Assembly (NCBI GenBank): GCA_031259625.1
Contig: JAIRLG010000053.1
Location: 1-6,176 of the forward strand
From: Puniceicoccales bacterium
GTDB lineage: Bacteria > Verrucomicrobiota > Verrucomicrobiae > Opitutales > LL51
DNA: 6,176 nucleotides
Reading direction: 5' to 3'
Positions 1-5,402 of this stretch are shown here, in pieces. Both the position numbers and the translations under genes were made by a program. The stretch's first letter is position 1. Every line of letters begins with the position of its first letter. Under the pieces are notes generated by a model that made no database searches, had not been told where the DNA came from, and worked only from the letters and a program-made list of their open reading frames with translations.

Positions 1-1350
1 GGGCATCGCGAACAGGAGGATTTCCTGGCCCTCAATCTGAAAAAAATCCGGCGGAAATTTTCCAGGGCGAATGCTTATTTCTTCAGCGTTTCCCAAGTGG
101 ATGGGGACATCGTCTCTTCAGCACCGGCCGTGTCTTCATCCCCAAATCCGACTTATTCTCGGGCGAATGATTATTCCTTCAGCCTTTCCCAAGAGAAAGG
201 AAATGTTGGCTCTTCAGCGCCAGCCATATCCTCATCCCCAAATCCAACTCAGTCGGATGGTGCCGCTTCCAAACCTCTGGACGGCGCTTCTGGGCCTCTG
301 GAGAGCAATGCCCTGTCCTTTCCCCTGCCGGATTATCTTTCCACCGCGCCGGGGCCTTTGGGCGAACTGAAAAAAATTCATCGGGCGCGGCGGGATCCGC
401 GGGTGCCGTTCGGGGATTGGGATTACGGCCTGGGAGCGCCGCTGGGGGAATGCTTTGCCTTTTCCTGTAAAACCTGGGAAGCCCTCCTGCGCCATCCGGA
501 AGAGGCCTGGTATCGGCATCTGCTGGGACAGGGAGATTTTTGGGATTTTTCCGGATCGGACTGGCGGAGAGTGGCCTTGGGAACCTGGGTGCACGATTTT
601 CTGCACTTCCCCGAGGCCTCCGAAGGCGCGGTGAGCTTGCCCGAAGCGGCAGAGGGCTGCGCCCTTATCCAAACGCGGGCGGAACGCTTTTGGAAAAATA
701 CCGAGGCCTTTTTTGCCAAGCGTGGCCGGAAAATTCCTCTTGTCTGGGAAATGCTATGGCGGGAGGCCCTGGCCCTGGCACAGCGATTGTTTCGGCGTGT
801 GGCCCAGTGGGGGAAATCCTGTCCCTTTCGGAGTGAATTTGCGCTGCCCGAGGGCAGTCACCTCTCCTTCGCCTCCGGCCATACCCTGGCCCTGAGCGGC
901 CGCATCGACCTGTGTCTGGAGCGGGGGACGCAGAATTGGATCGTGGACTACAAGACCGGTGGGGATAGGCCCCTGACGCGCCGAGCCTGGCATCGCTTCA
1001 ACACGGCCGGCCAGGCGCTGGTTTCAGCCCAAGGCCTGCAATTGCTCCTCTACGGCTTGGCGCTTCGGAGCAGTGGCTGGAAAAACATCTACCTGTGGGT
1101 ACTGAGGCCGGATGCGCCCGTTGGGGAAGAGGAAGCGGAGGCCGTCTGCCTGGAGACGCTGGAAGGAGATCCCGCCTTTCGGAAGTTCTGGGACGTCTTT
1201 GAAAAAAGGATTACCGGTGGAATTTTGGGCCTGTGGCCGGCTTCGCGTTCTTCTCCAAAACGTTGCCGGAGGCCGCTGGCCGTTCTGCCCATCGAGGAGG
1301 CGGTTCTTCGGCAGCGCTGCCTGAAAACCTTTGCTTGTCTCTGGGAATGA
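1..1350 (+). CDS. AddB/RecB-like protein, C-terminal part with PD-(D/E)XK nuclease domain (5' end outside window)
   Basis: The frame is open from base 1 to the TGA at 1348-1350 (449 residues seen), so the gene starts upstream. The GTG at 97 is not needed as a start. Residues 1-36 look like the end of a helicase-like domain in AddB (the FFSVSQVDGD stretch). A Ser/Pro-rich linker with a 32-residue duplication follows. The nuclease domain runs from about 120 to 390. It contains GTWVHDFL (about 194-201), GRID (D303), VDYKTG (D316, K318) and the QLLLY motif (Q347-Y351), matching the catalytic Asp, Asp, Lys and QxxxY of RecB-family nucleases, so it looks active. In AddAB/RecBCD such domains cut DNA during double-strand-break processing. 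The Cys-Pro-Phe expected at the first Fe-S ligand of classical AddB is replaced by His-Pro-Glu, and no four-Cys set is visible, so an Fe-S cluster is unlikely. AddB is the best fit; another RecB-like nuclease is possible. Confidence 0.75.
   Translation, partial: GHREQEDFLALNLKKIRRKFSRANAYFFSVSQVDGDIVSSAPAVSSSPNPTYSRANDYSFSLSQEKGNVGSSAPAISSSPNPTQSDGAASKPLDGASGPLESNALSFPLPDYLSTAPGPLGELKKIHRARRDPRVPFGDWDYGLGAPLGECFAFSCKTWEALLRHPEEAWYRHLLGQGDFWDFSGSDWRRVALGTWVHDFLHFPEASEGAVSLPEAAEGCALIQTRAERFWKNTEAFFAKRGRKIPLVWEMLWREALALAQRLFRRVAQWGKSCPFRSEFALPEGSHLSFASGHTLALSGRIDLCLERGTQNWIVDYKTGGDRPLTRRAWHRFNTAGQALVSAQGLQLLLYGLALRSSGWKNIYLWVLRPDAPVGEEEAEAVCLETLEGDPAFRKFWDVFEKRITGGILGLWPASRSSPKRCRRPLAVLPIEEAVLRQRCLKTFACLWE
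61..252 (+). repeat. In-frame 96-bp tandem duplication inside the AddB-like gene
   Basis: Unit 1 is 61-156 and unit 2 is 157-252. Aligned without gaps they match at 74 of 96 bases, and the encoded 32-residue units match at 22 of 32. Each unit begins Ser-Arg-Ala-Asn and ends Ser-Ser-Ser-Pro-Asn-Pro-Thr. The unit is a whole number of codons, so the reading frame is kept. It lengthens the linker between the helicase-like and nuclease domains. Further copies could lie left of the window, but the sequence before 61 does not look like another unit. Confidence 0.85.
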
Positions 1351-1375
1351 AATTTTCCAGCATGGTGTCTTTCTT

Positions 1376-1457
1376 GCCGGCGATCCCAAAACTTTTAAGT
1401 TTTGCTGCTGCGCTCCGCGCAGCAGGCGCTGGGCGGAGCCCAGCGCGGATCGCCGGC
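1376..1457. other. Cloverleaf-forming inverted-repeat element 1 (gap-free four-way junction)
   Basis: An outer 11-bp perfect stem (GCCGGCGATCC at 1376-1386 with its complement at 1447-1457) encloses three perfect hairpins with no unpaired base between helices. Arm A is 1387-1404 (8 bp, CAAAACTT, 2-nt centre TT). Arm B is 1405-1425 (9 bp, CTGCTGCGC, loop TCC). Arm C is 1426-1446 (9 bp, GCGCTGGGC, loop GGA). Loops B and C are complementary, and the apices GCTCCGC and GCGGAGC are exact reverse complements over 7 nt. The element fills most of the gap between the addB-like gene and dapB. It could act as folded RNA or as extruded DNA. There is no U-tract after it, so it is not a classical intrinsic terminator. 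The structure is read directly; its function is unknown. Confidence 0.85.
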
Positions 1458-1482
1458 GGAGCCGAAAATTCAGGAGATTGCG

Positions 1483-1521
1483 ATGAAAATTTTCAGAATT
1501 GAGAAATTCTCCCATGGCTGA
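1483..1521 (+). CDS. Possible 12-codon leader peptide overlapping the dapB start
   Basis: ATG at 1483 is preceded by CAGGAG (1471-1476) at 6-nt spacing, the best ribosome binding site in this window. The ORF encodes MKIFRIEKFSHG and stops with TGA at 1519-1521, in another frame than dapB and 5 bp past the dapB ATG (1514-1516). The dapB ATG has no comparable ribosome site of its own. The plausible role is translational coupling, with ribosomes ending on the leader re-initiating at dapB. The peptide has 2 lysines in 12 residues, too few to argue for a lysine attenuator. A hairpin AGAATT-GAGA-AATTCT (1495-1510) lies within it, just before the dapB start. No homology can be judged at this length. 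Confidence 0.35.
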   Translation: MKIFRIEKFSHG

Positions 1522-2236
1522 GCTTGAAAATATCGTTCTCGTGGGCGCGTCGGGACGCATGGGCCGCTGTATTCAGGCCTTGGCCGCAGAGGAAGGCCTG
1601 TCGGTGCAGGTCTGTGCCACTCGGCCCCGGCTCCGGGTGCCGGAAATACAGATGCCCCAGGCTTCCGTCCTCATGGATTTCAGCCACGAGGCAGTCACCC
1701 ATTCGCTCATCCAGGAGCTTGGGGAAAAAACTCCCCAGGCTCCTCCCCTGCTCGTCGGGACGACGGGGCTTTCGCCGGAGACGGTCCAAAACCTGCGCTC
1801 CTGCGCCGAGCGGAGGGCTTGCCTGTTGGCCAGCAATTTTTCGCTGGGGGTGGCGCTTTTGCGGGCCTGCGTCCGCCTCTTGGCCGCGAAACTGCCCGCC
1901 TCCTTCGAGACGGAAATTATAGAAATCCACCATCACCACAAGCGCGACCGGCCCAGCGGAACGGCCCAGTCGCTCCGGCAGGAGATTTTAAGGGCCAGGA
2001 GCAGAGAGGGCGAATCCCAAAGCCAGAATCCCGTCGACGTCGGCCTTCATTCCCTGCGGCTCGGCTCTTTCGCGGGGGAGCACCAGGTGATCTTTGCCGG
2101 TGAGGGGGAGAATTTGCGCCTGATCCACCAGGCGGAAAATCGCCGGATCTTCGCCCGCGGGGCGCTCCATGCCGCCCGATGGCTCTTGGGAAAAGACCCT
2201 GGTCTTTACTCCCTAGAAGATGTCTTCGGCCTCTAG
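1514..2236 (+). CDS. dapB: 4-hydroxy-tetrahydrodipicolinate reductase (DapB)
   Basis: DapB uses NAD(P)H to reduce 4-hydroxy-tetrahydrodipicolinate to tetrahydrodipicolinate, the second dedicated step of the diaminopimelate/lysine pathway, in the cytoplasm. From ATG 1514 the protein has 240 residues. It shows the nucleotide-binding GASGRMG (11-17), DFS (55-57), GTTG (82-85), SNFSLGV (107-113), the signature EIIEIHHHHKRDRPSGTA (134-151) with the catalytic His139-His140 and Lys143, and a C-terminal domain with GEHQV and RGALHAARW. It is shorter than E. coli DapB (273 residues), mainly in the first half, and SLRLGSFAGEH replaces the usual GG-containing form. ATG 1514 is preferred to the upstream in-frame TTG at 1499 because the Rossmann strand starts right after it. 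Cloverleaf elements lie on both sides. Confidence 0.95.
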   Translation: MAELENIVLVGASGRMGRCIQALAAEEGLSVQVCATRPRLRVPEIQMPQASVLMDFSHEAVTHSLIQELGEKTPQAPPLLVGTTGLSPETVQNLRSCAERRACLLASNFSLGVALLRACVRLLAAKLPASFETEIIEIHHHHKRDRPSGTAQSLRQEILRARSREGESQSQNPVDVGLHSLRLGSFAGEHQVIFAGEGENLRLIHQAENRRIFARGALHAARWLLGKDPGLYSLEDVFGL

Positions 2237-2286
2237 CTGTTTTCAATCGGCAGCCTGAGTTCACCGGGATATTCGGCGGCGTGTTT

Positions 2287-2387
2287 CCCGGCTGTCTTTG
2301 CAAGAGGCGAAAAAGAAATTTTTTTCTTTTTCGCCTCTTGTGGCCCGCGGAGCGGGCCGATCCCTCCGGGATCCAAAGACAGCCGGG
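2287..2387. other. Cloverleaf-forming inverted-repeat element 2
   Basis: A 14-bp perfect outer stem (CCCGGCTGTCTTTG at 2287-2300 with its complement at 2374-2387) encloses three hairpins. Arm A is 2301-2340 (18-bp perfect stem starting CAAGAGGCG, loop TTTT). Arm B is 2342-2358 (7 bp, GGCCCGC, loop GGA). Arm C is 2359-2373 (6 bp, GATCCC, loop TCC). Only T2341 is unpaired at the junction. The outer stem may continue past an internal loop by CGGCGG (2274-2279) with CCGCCG (2393-2398). Architecture, the AT-rich first arm and the GGA/TCC loop pair match element 1 although the stem sequences differ. It lies between dapB and sufS and occupies most of that gap. The T-run is inside the loop of arm A, so it is not a standard terminator. 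Function unknown. Confidence 0.85.
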
Positions 2388-2475
2388 ACAACCCGCCGGG
2401 GCAGGAGAGACCCGCTGGGTAAAAATTCTTCCGTTGAATTTTGCAGATCGCCGCCTTTGATAGCTGCTTTCCGCG

Positions 2476-3699
2476 ATGGCTGGGACCGTGCTCGATCAAT
2501 TCCGTGCGCATTTTCCGATTTTGGGCACAAAACTGCCCAACGGAAAGCCGTTGATCTACCTGGACAACGCTGCGACCACCCAGATGCCGCGGCCCGTCCT
2601 GTCGGCCATGCTGGAGCACGGGATGTACCGCCACGCCAATGTCCACCGGGGCATCCACCATCTGGCGGAACAGGCTGATGCGGCCTATCACCGGGCCCGC
2701 CAGACCCTGGCCGATTACCTGCACGTCCGCCATGAGGAGCTGATCTTCACCCGGGGGACGACGGAGAGCCTCAACCTCCTGGCCAGCTGCTGGGCTCCGG
2801 ATCAACTCCGTCCCGGCGAGGAGGTCCTGACCACGGCGCAGGAGCACCATTCCAATTTCCTCCCCTGGCAGCGCCTCTGCCGGCAGCGGGACGCCTCCCT
2901 GCGCATTTTGAAGCTCTGCCCCTCACGTGGGGCCTTTCACGAGGCCTTGGAACGCCATTTACATCCAGGGGTAAAACTCCTGGCCCTGGCCCACATCACC
3001 AACGTTCTGGGGGAGGAGCGCGACATTTCCGCCATCTGCCGACTCGCCCATGCCAACGGGACGAAGGTGCTCGTCGATGGGGCCCAGAGCCTGCTCCACG
3101 GCCCGGTCGATCTGCGGGCCTGGGACTGCGACGCCTTCGCGAGCTCCGCCCATAAGGCCTTCGGCCCGACCGGCATCGGCCTTCTCTTCGTCAAATCCTC
3201 ACTGCTGTCGAAGCTGGAAGCCTATCAGCTGGGCGGCGGGATGGTCGAAGCAGTCACGGCGGAGAGGAGTGATTTCAGACATCCTCCGGAGCGCTTCGAG
3301 GCCGGCACGCCCAACATCCTGGGGGCCATCGGTTTCGCCGCCGCCATCGATTTCCTGCGGGCGGAGCTCGGCGACGGGGTCGGGGAGCATGAAAAGCAAT
3401 GGTCCTCCGAAGCGCAGGAGCGCCTGCGGGGCATTCCGGGACTGCGGCTGTCTCCCGTACCCGAATTCCATGCCGGTATTTTGTCCTTTACGATGGAGGG
3501 CATCCATCCCCACGACATCGCGACCTGGCTCAACGAGGACGGCATCGCCGTTCGGGCGGGCCATCACTGTGCCCAGCCGCTCATGGCCGCGCTGGGCGTT
3601 CCCGCAACTGTACGGGTTTCCTGGGCTCCCTACAATCGCCTGGACGAACTGGAAGTGCTGGAAAAAAGCCTCCATCGGCTGCGGAAAGCATTTCGCTGA
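2476..3699 (+). CDS. sufS: Cysteine desulfurase, SufS type (group II)
   Basis: This PLP enzyme removes sulfur from L-cysteine as a protein persulfide, giving alanine and supplying sulfur for Fe-S cluster assembly. The 407 residues are normal for SufS. Visible are YLDNAATTQMP (28-38), the AQEHHSN His pair (124-125), VLVDGAQS (D201, Q204), the PLP Schiff-base lysine in SSAHKAFGPTGIG (K227), FEAGTPN (274-280), and the persulfide cysteine in RAGHHCAQPLM (C365), with the arrangement of group II enzymes. The last motif separates it from IscS/NifS. No sufB, sufC, sufD or sufU is in the window, so it stands apart from the rest of a suf operon. The start lacks a clear Shine-Dalgarno sequence; ATG 2476 fits the family N-terminus. 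TTGAAT at 2434-2439 could be part of a promoter, but no convincing -10 follows. Confidence 0.95.
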   Translation: MAGTVLDQFRAHFPILGTKLPNGKPLIYLDNAATTQMPRPVLSAMLEHGMYRHANVHRGIHHLAEQADAAYHRARQTLADYLHVRHEELIFTRGTTESLNLLASCWAPDQLRPGEEVLTTAQEHHSNFLPWQRLCRQRDASLRILKLCPSRGAFHEALERHLHPGVKLLALAHITNVLGEERDISAICRLAHANGTKVLVDGAQSLLHGPVDLRAWDCDAFASSAHKAFGPTGIGLLFVKSSLLSKLEAYQLGGGMVEAVTAERSDFRHPPERFEAGTPNILGAIGFAAAIDFLRAELGDGVGEHEKQWSSEAQERLRGIPGLRLSPVPEFHAGILSFTMEGIHPHDIATWLNEDGIAVRAGHHCAQPLMAALGVPATVRVSWAPYNRLDELEVLEKSLHRLRKAFR

Positions 3700-3710
3700 G
3701 GTCGAAATTT

Positions 3711-3794
3711 TCCCTCCCGAATCCGGAAATCTCGCTCCCGAAGACGAAGATTTCCCTCCCAAATCCGCAAATTTCCTTCTCGAAGCCGAGAATT
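3711..3794. repeat. 21-bp tandem repeat, four imperfect units
   Basis: Units are 3711-3731, 3732-3752, 3753-3773 and 3774-3794, each close to TCCCTCCCGAAxCCGxAAATT. A degraded fifth unit may precede them (3690-3710, running over the sufS stop). The array starts just after the sufS stop and ends about 120 bp before the mraZ promoter. The period is a multiple of three, so all frames show a 7-residue repeat. This is a by-product and there is no sign the array is translated. It could be a minisatellite or an array of binding sites two helical turns apart. Confidence 0.8.
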
Positions 3795-3841
3795 CCCCTT
3801 TTTCCTCCCGGAGCGTAGGGATGTGGGGAAAAAGTTATAGT

Positions 3842-3866
3842 CTCCATTAGGAAATACTAATAGGAG
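3842..3866. other. Small hairpin upstream of the dcw promoter
   Basis: CTCCATTAG (3842-3850) pairs with CTAAT (3857-3861) and GGAG (3863-3866) around the loop GAAATA, with a single bulged A at 3862, giving a 9-bp stem. The next T-run (3894-3899) is about 28 bases downstream, too far for a typical intrinsic terminator. It lies between the minisatellite and the mraZ promoter and could be part of the sufS transcript end or an operator. Confidence 0.4.
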
Positions 3867-3916
3867 CCTAAAAGCTTTCGTTCTACCTTCCTCTTTTTTC
3901 ATAAAAAAATTGACTG

Positions 3917-3951
3917 TGGGAAGTTTTGGGAAATTTTGTTCCGCTGTGGGA
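3917..3951 (+). promoter_or_regulatory. MraZ operator: TGGGA boxes at 10-bp pitch
   Basis: TGGGA occurs at 3917-3921, 3927-3931 and 3947-3951. The position that would complete the series, 3937-3941, reads TGTTC, a degenerate box keeping only TG. The exact 10-bp pitch (5-bp box, 5-bp spacer) is the arrangement described for MraZ binding sites (TGGGN repeats) upstream of dcw clusters. The array ends 15 bp before the mraZ start, so bound MraZ would cover the promoter and repress its own operon. The pattern is read directly; MraZ binding is inferred from the family. Confidence 0.85.
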
Positions 3952-3957
3952 TAAAAT
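3926..3957 (+). promoter_or_regulatory. Candidate mraZ/dcw promoter
   Basis: TTGGGA (3926-3931) and GATAAA (3950-3955) are 18 bp apart and fit a sigma-70-type -35/-10 pair moderately. The overlapping TAAAAT (3952-3957) is an alternative -10. Transcription would begin around 3961-3965, at or just before the ATG at 3967, giving a leader of almost zero length. A better -35 hexamer, TTGACT (3910-3915), has no good -10 at the right distance. The MraZ boxes overlap this promoter, as expected for autorepression. No start site is proven by sequence alone. Confidence 0.4.
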
Positions 3958-3966
3958 TGCGCAGCG

Positions 3967-4428
3967 ATGTTTCTCTTGGCCAAGAGCTTCTATGTCGGTG
4001 AATTCGAGCGTTCTCTGGACGACAAGTGCCGCCTGAGCCTACCCCTGAAGTGGCGCCCGGCGGATGAAAGGGAAATGCCCTCCTTCCTGGCCCTGCCGAA
4101 TCCCGTCGGCTGCATTACAGTCTATCCCCCCAAAATGATCGCCCGTCTGGAGGAAAAGGTTTCCAATGTGAGCCTGGGGGATCAGGTGGGACAGCAGGCC
4201 CTGGCCAGGCTGTTTTCCCAGGCCGATACCTTCGACTGCGATGCCAAGGGGCGGATGAAGCTGGAGGAGCGCCTGGTGCGCCACGCCGAGATCCACGGCG
4301 ATGTGCTCATGGTGGGGAGTTACACGACCTTCCACATCTGGAATCCCGAGAAGTTCAGGGCCTATTTGCAGCGGCCGATCACCCAGGAGGACGAGATGAG
4401 CCTCATTTTGAAATCCATAGGGCTATGA
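3967..4428 (+). CDS. mraZ: Transcriptional regulator MraZ
   Basis: MraZ is a DNA-binding protein with two AbrB-like SpoVT/MraZ half domains, forms ring-shaped oligomers and regulates the dcw cluster, including its own gene. The 153 residues contain both family repeats. The first is GEFERSLDDKCRLSLPLKWR (11-30) and the second is DAKGRMKLEERL (92-103), followed by the VGSYTTFHIW strand (117-125). The length is normal. In the first motif the usual DDKGR is DDKCR (Cys21), while the second keeps KGR. ATG 3967 is the only good start. No Shine-Dalgarno sequence precedes it, which fits a leaderless or nearly leaderless message. The stop overlaps the rsmH start in ATGA (4425-4428), so the two are probably translationally coupled. 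MraZ boxes lie directly upstream. Confidence 0.93.
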   Translation: MFLLAKSFYVGEFERSLDDKCRLSLPLKWRPADEREMPSFLALPNPVGCITVYPPKMIARLEEKVSNVSLGDQVGQQALARLFSQADTFDCDAKGRMKLEERLVRHAEIHGDVLMVGSYTTFHIWNPEKFRAYLQRPITQEDEMSLILKSIGL

Positions 4429-4502
4429 GTACGGCAAGTCCAGTGGGAATGGGCGTGGTAGGTGGAATGAACGTGACAAGTCCAGTTGAAAGGGCGCTGG
4501 AG
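4419..4502 (+). repeat. 42-bp tandem duplication of the rsmH translation start region
   Basis: The 10-mer CAAGTCCAGT occurs at 4435-4444 and 4477-4486, 42 bp apart. ATGA occurs at the same offset in both units (4425 and 4467), and an AGG precedes each ATG by a few bases (4419 and 4460). After the 10-mer the units share GGGCG with one gap. The encoded starts MSTASPVGMG and MNVTSPVERA show the same relation. The period is 14 codons, so both ATGs are in frame with rsmH. Flanking bases are more diverged, so the exact boundaries are approximate. Confidence 0.7.
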
Positions 4503-5402
4503 CACGTTCCGGTGATGCGGTCGGAGGTCTGTGAATTTCTGCGCCCGGAGCAGGCCGGTGTGTTTCTGGACATGAGCTTTGGGGCTGGCGGTCATGCGAG
4601 GGCCATTCTGGAGGCCCATGCGGCCAATGAGCTCTGGGCGATGGATCGGGATCCCGAGGCCGAGGCGAGGGCCTTGTCATTGGCAAAGGCCTATCCGGGT
4701 CGCTTCCACTTCCAGCGCCGGAACTTCTCGACGGTCGATGCGCTGCCGCCGATGACCTATGACGGGGTGCTGATGGATCTCGGCCTCTCGTCGCTGCAGC
4801 TCGACGATCCCCGACGCGGGTTTTCCTTCCGCCATTCGACCCTTCTGGACATGCGGATGGATCCGAACACGGAGCCGTCGGCCGCCGATTTTCTCGCCAC
4901 CGCTTCCCGGGAGCAGCTCGTCGAAGCCATCCGCGATTTCGGTGAAGAGCGGCACTGGAAGTCCATCGTGGGCAAAATCCTCTCCCATCGGGGGAGGCCG
5001 GCGGTGGAGAGATCGGATCTTTTGGCCGAATTGGTGATCTCCTGCTACCCCCTACGGGAGCGCTTTGGGAGAATCCATCCGGCGACCAAGACCTTCCAGG
5101 GCATTCGCATCGCGGTGAATCGGGAGTTATCGGAGCTGCAAGAAGCCCTCCCGAAGGTCTTCCAAAGGCTCAGGGCCGGCGGACGCCTGGTGGTCCTCAG
5201 CTTTCACTCCCTGGAGGACCGCATCGTCAAAAACTTTTTTCGGGAAAAAGCCACCGAATCGCGCTCCGAAAGTCCTGCGGAGGCGCCTTTAAAAGCGGAG
5301 GCCCTTCTGCTGACGAAGAAATCCCTTCGCCCTTCGCGGGAAGAAGTGGCGAGAAACCCGCGCTCGCGCTCGGCCAAGCTGAGGGCATTGGAGAGAATTT
5401 AG
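4425..5402 (+). CDS. rsmH: 16S rRNA (cytosine(1402)-N(4))-methyltransferase RsmH (MraW)
   Basis: RsmH uses S-adenosylmethionine to N4-methylate C1402 in the ribosomal P site. The 325-residue protein has HVPVM (27-31), the SAM-binding FLDMSFGAGGHA (47-58), MDRDP (73-77), the DLGLSSLQLDDPRRGFSF signature (118-135), LDMRMD (141-146), HPATKTFQGIRIAVNREL (218-235), SFHSLEDRIVK (259-269) and NPRSRSAKLRALER (311-324). All core motifs are intact. ATG 4425 overlaps the mraZ stop as ATGA; in-frame ATG 4467 (Met15) is an alternative start preceded by AGGTGG. Residues 1-14 arise from a local duplication and lie outside the conserved fold, so either start gives a full enzyme. It follows mraZ as in most dcw clusters. 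Confidence 0.96.
   Translation: MSTASPVGMGVVGGMNVTSPVERALEHVPVMRSEVCEFLRPEQAGVFLDMSFGAGGHARAILEAHAANELWAMDRDPEAEARALSLAKAYPGRFHFQRRNFSTVDALPPMTYDGVLMDLGLSSLQLDDPRRGFSFRHSTLLDMRMDPNTEPSAADFLATASREQLVEAIRDFGEERHWKSIVGKILSHRGRPAVERSDLLAELVISCYPLRERFGRIHPATKTFQGIRIAVNRELSELQEALPKVFQRLRAGGRLVVLSFHSLEDRIVKNFFREKATESRSESPAEAPLKAEALLLTKKSLRPSREEVARNPRSRSAKLRALERI

Noticed and set aside
232..719. Minus-strand ORFs opposite the AddB-like gene
   Set aside because: They overlap a well-supported + strand domain and show no recognisable motif.
54..1360. 12-bp direct repeat GAAATTTTCCAG at 54-65 and 1349-1360, as possible target-site duplication around the AddB-like gene
   Set aside because: A 12-mer match is about what chance gives in 6 kb, the first copy lies inside the coding frame, and no terminal inverted repeats accompany it.
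1376..1457. tRNA gene suggested by the cloverleaf shape and length
   Set aside because: The arms have 2-3 nt loops, no 7-nt anticodon or T loop, no GTTC motif and no acceptor end, so this cannot be a tRNA.
2301..2340. Intrinsic terminator formed by the 18-bp hairpin with a T-run
   Set aside because: The T-run is within the loop and upper stem and the hairpin is followed by a GC-rich sequence, not a U-tract.
3711..3794. CRISPR array
   Set aside because: Units are 21 bp, contiguous and degenerate, with no spacers.
3050..3850. Long + strand frame across sufS into the 21-bp repeats
   Set aside because: It overlaps sufS in another frame, and its repeat section is open only because the period is a multiple of three.
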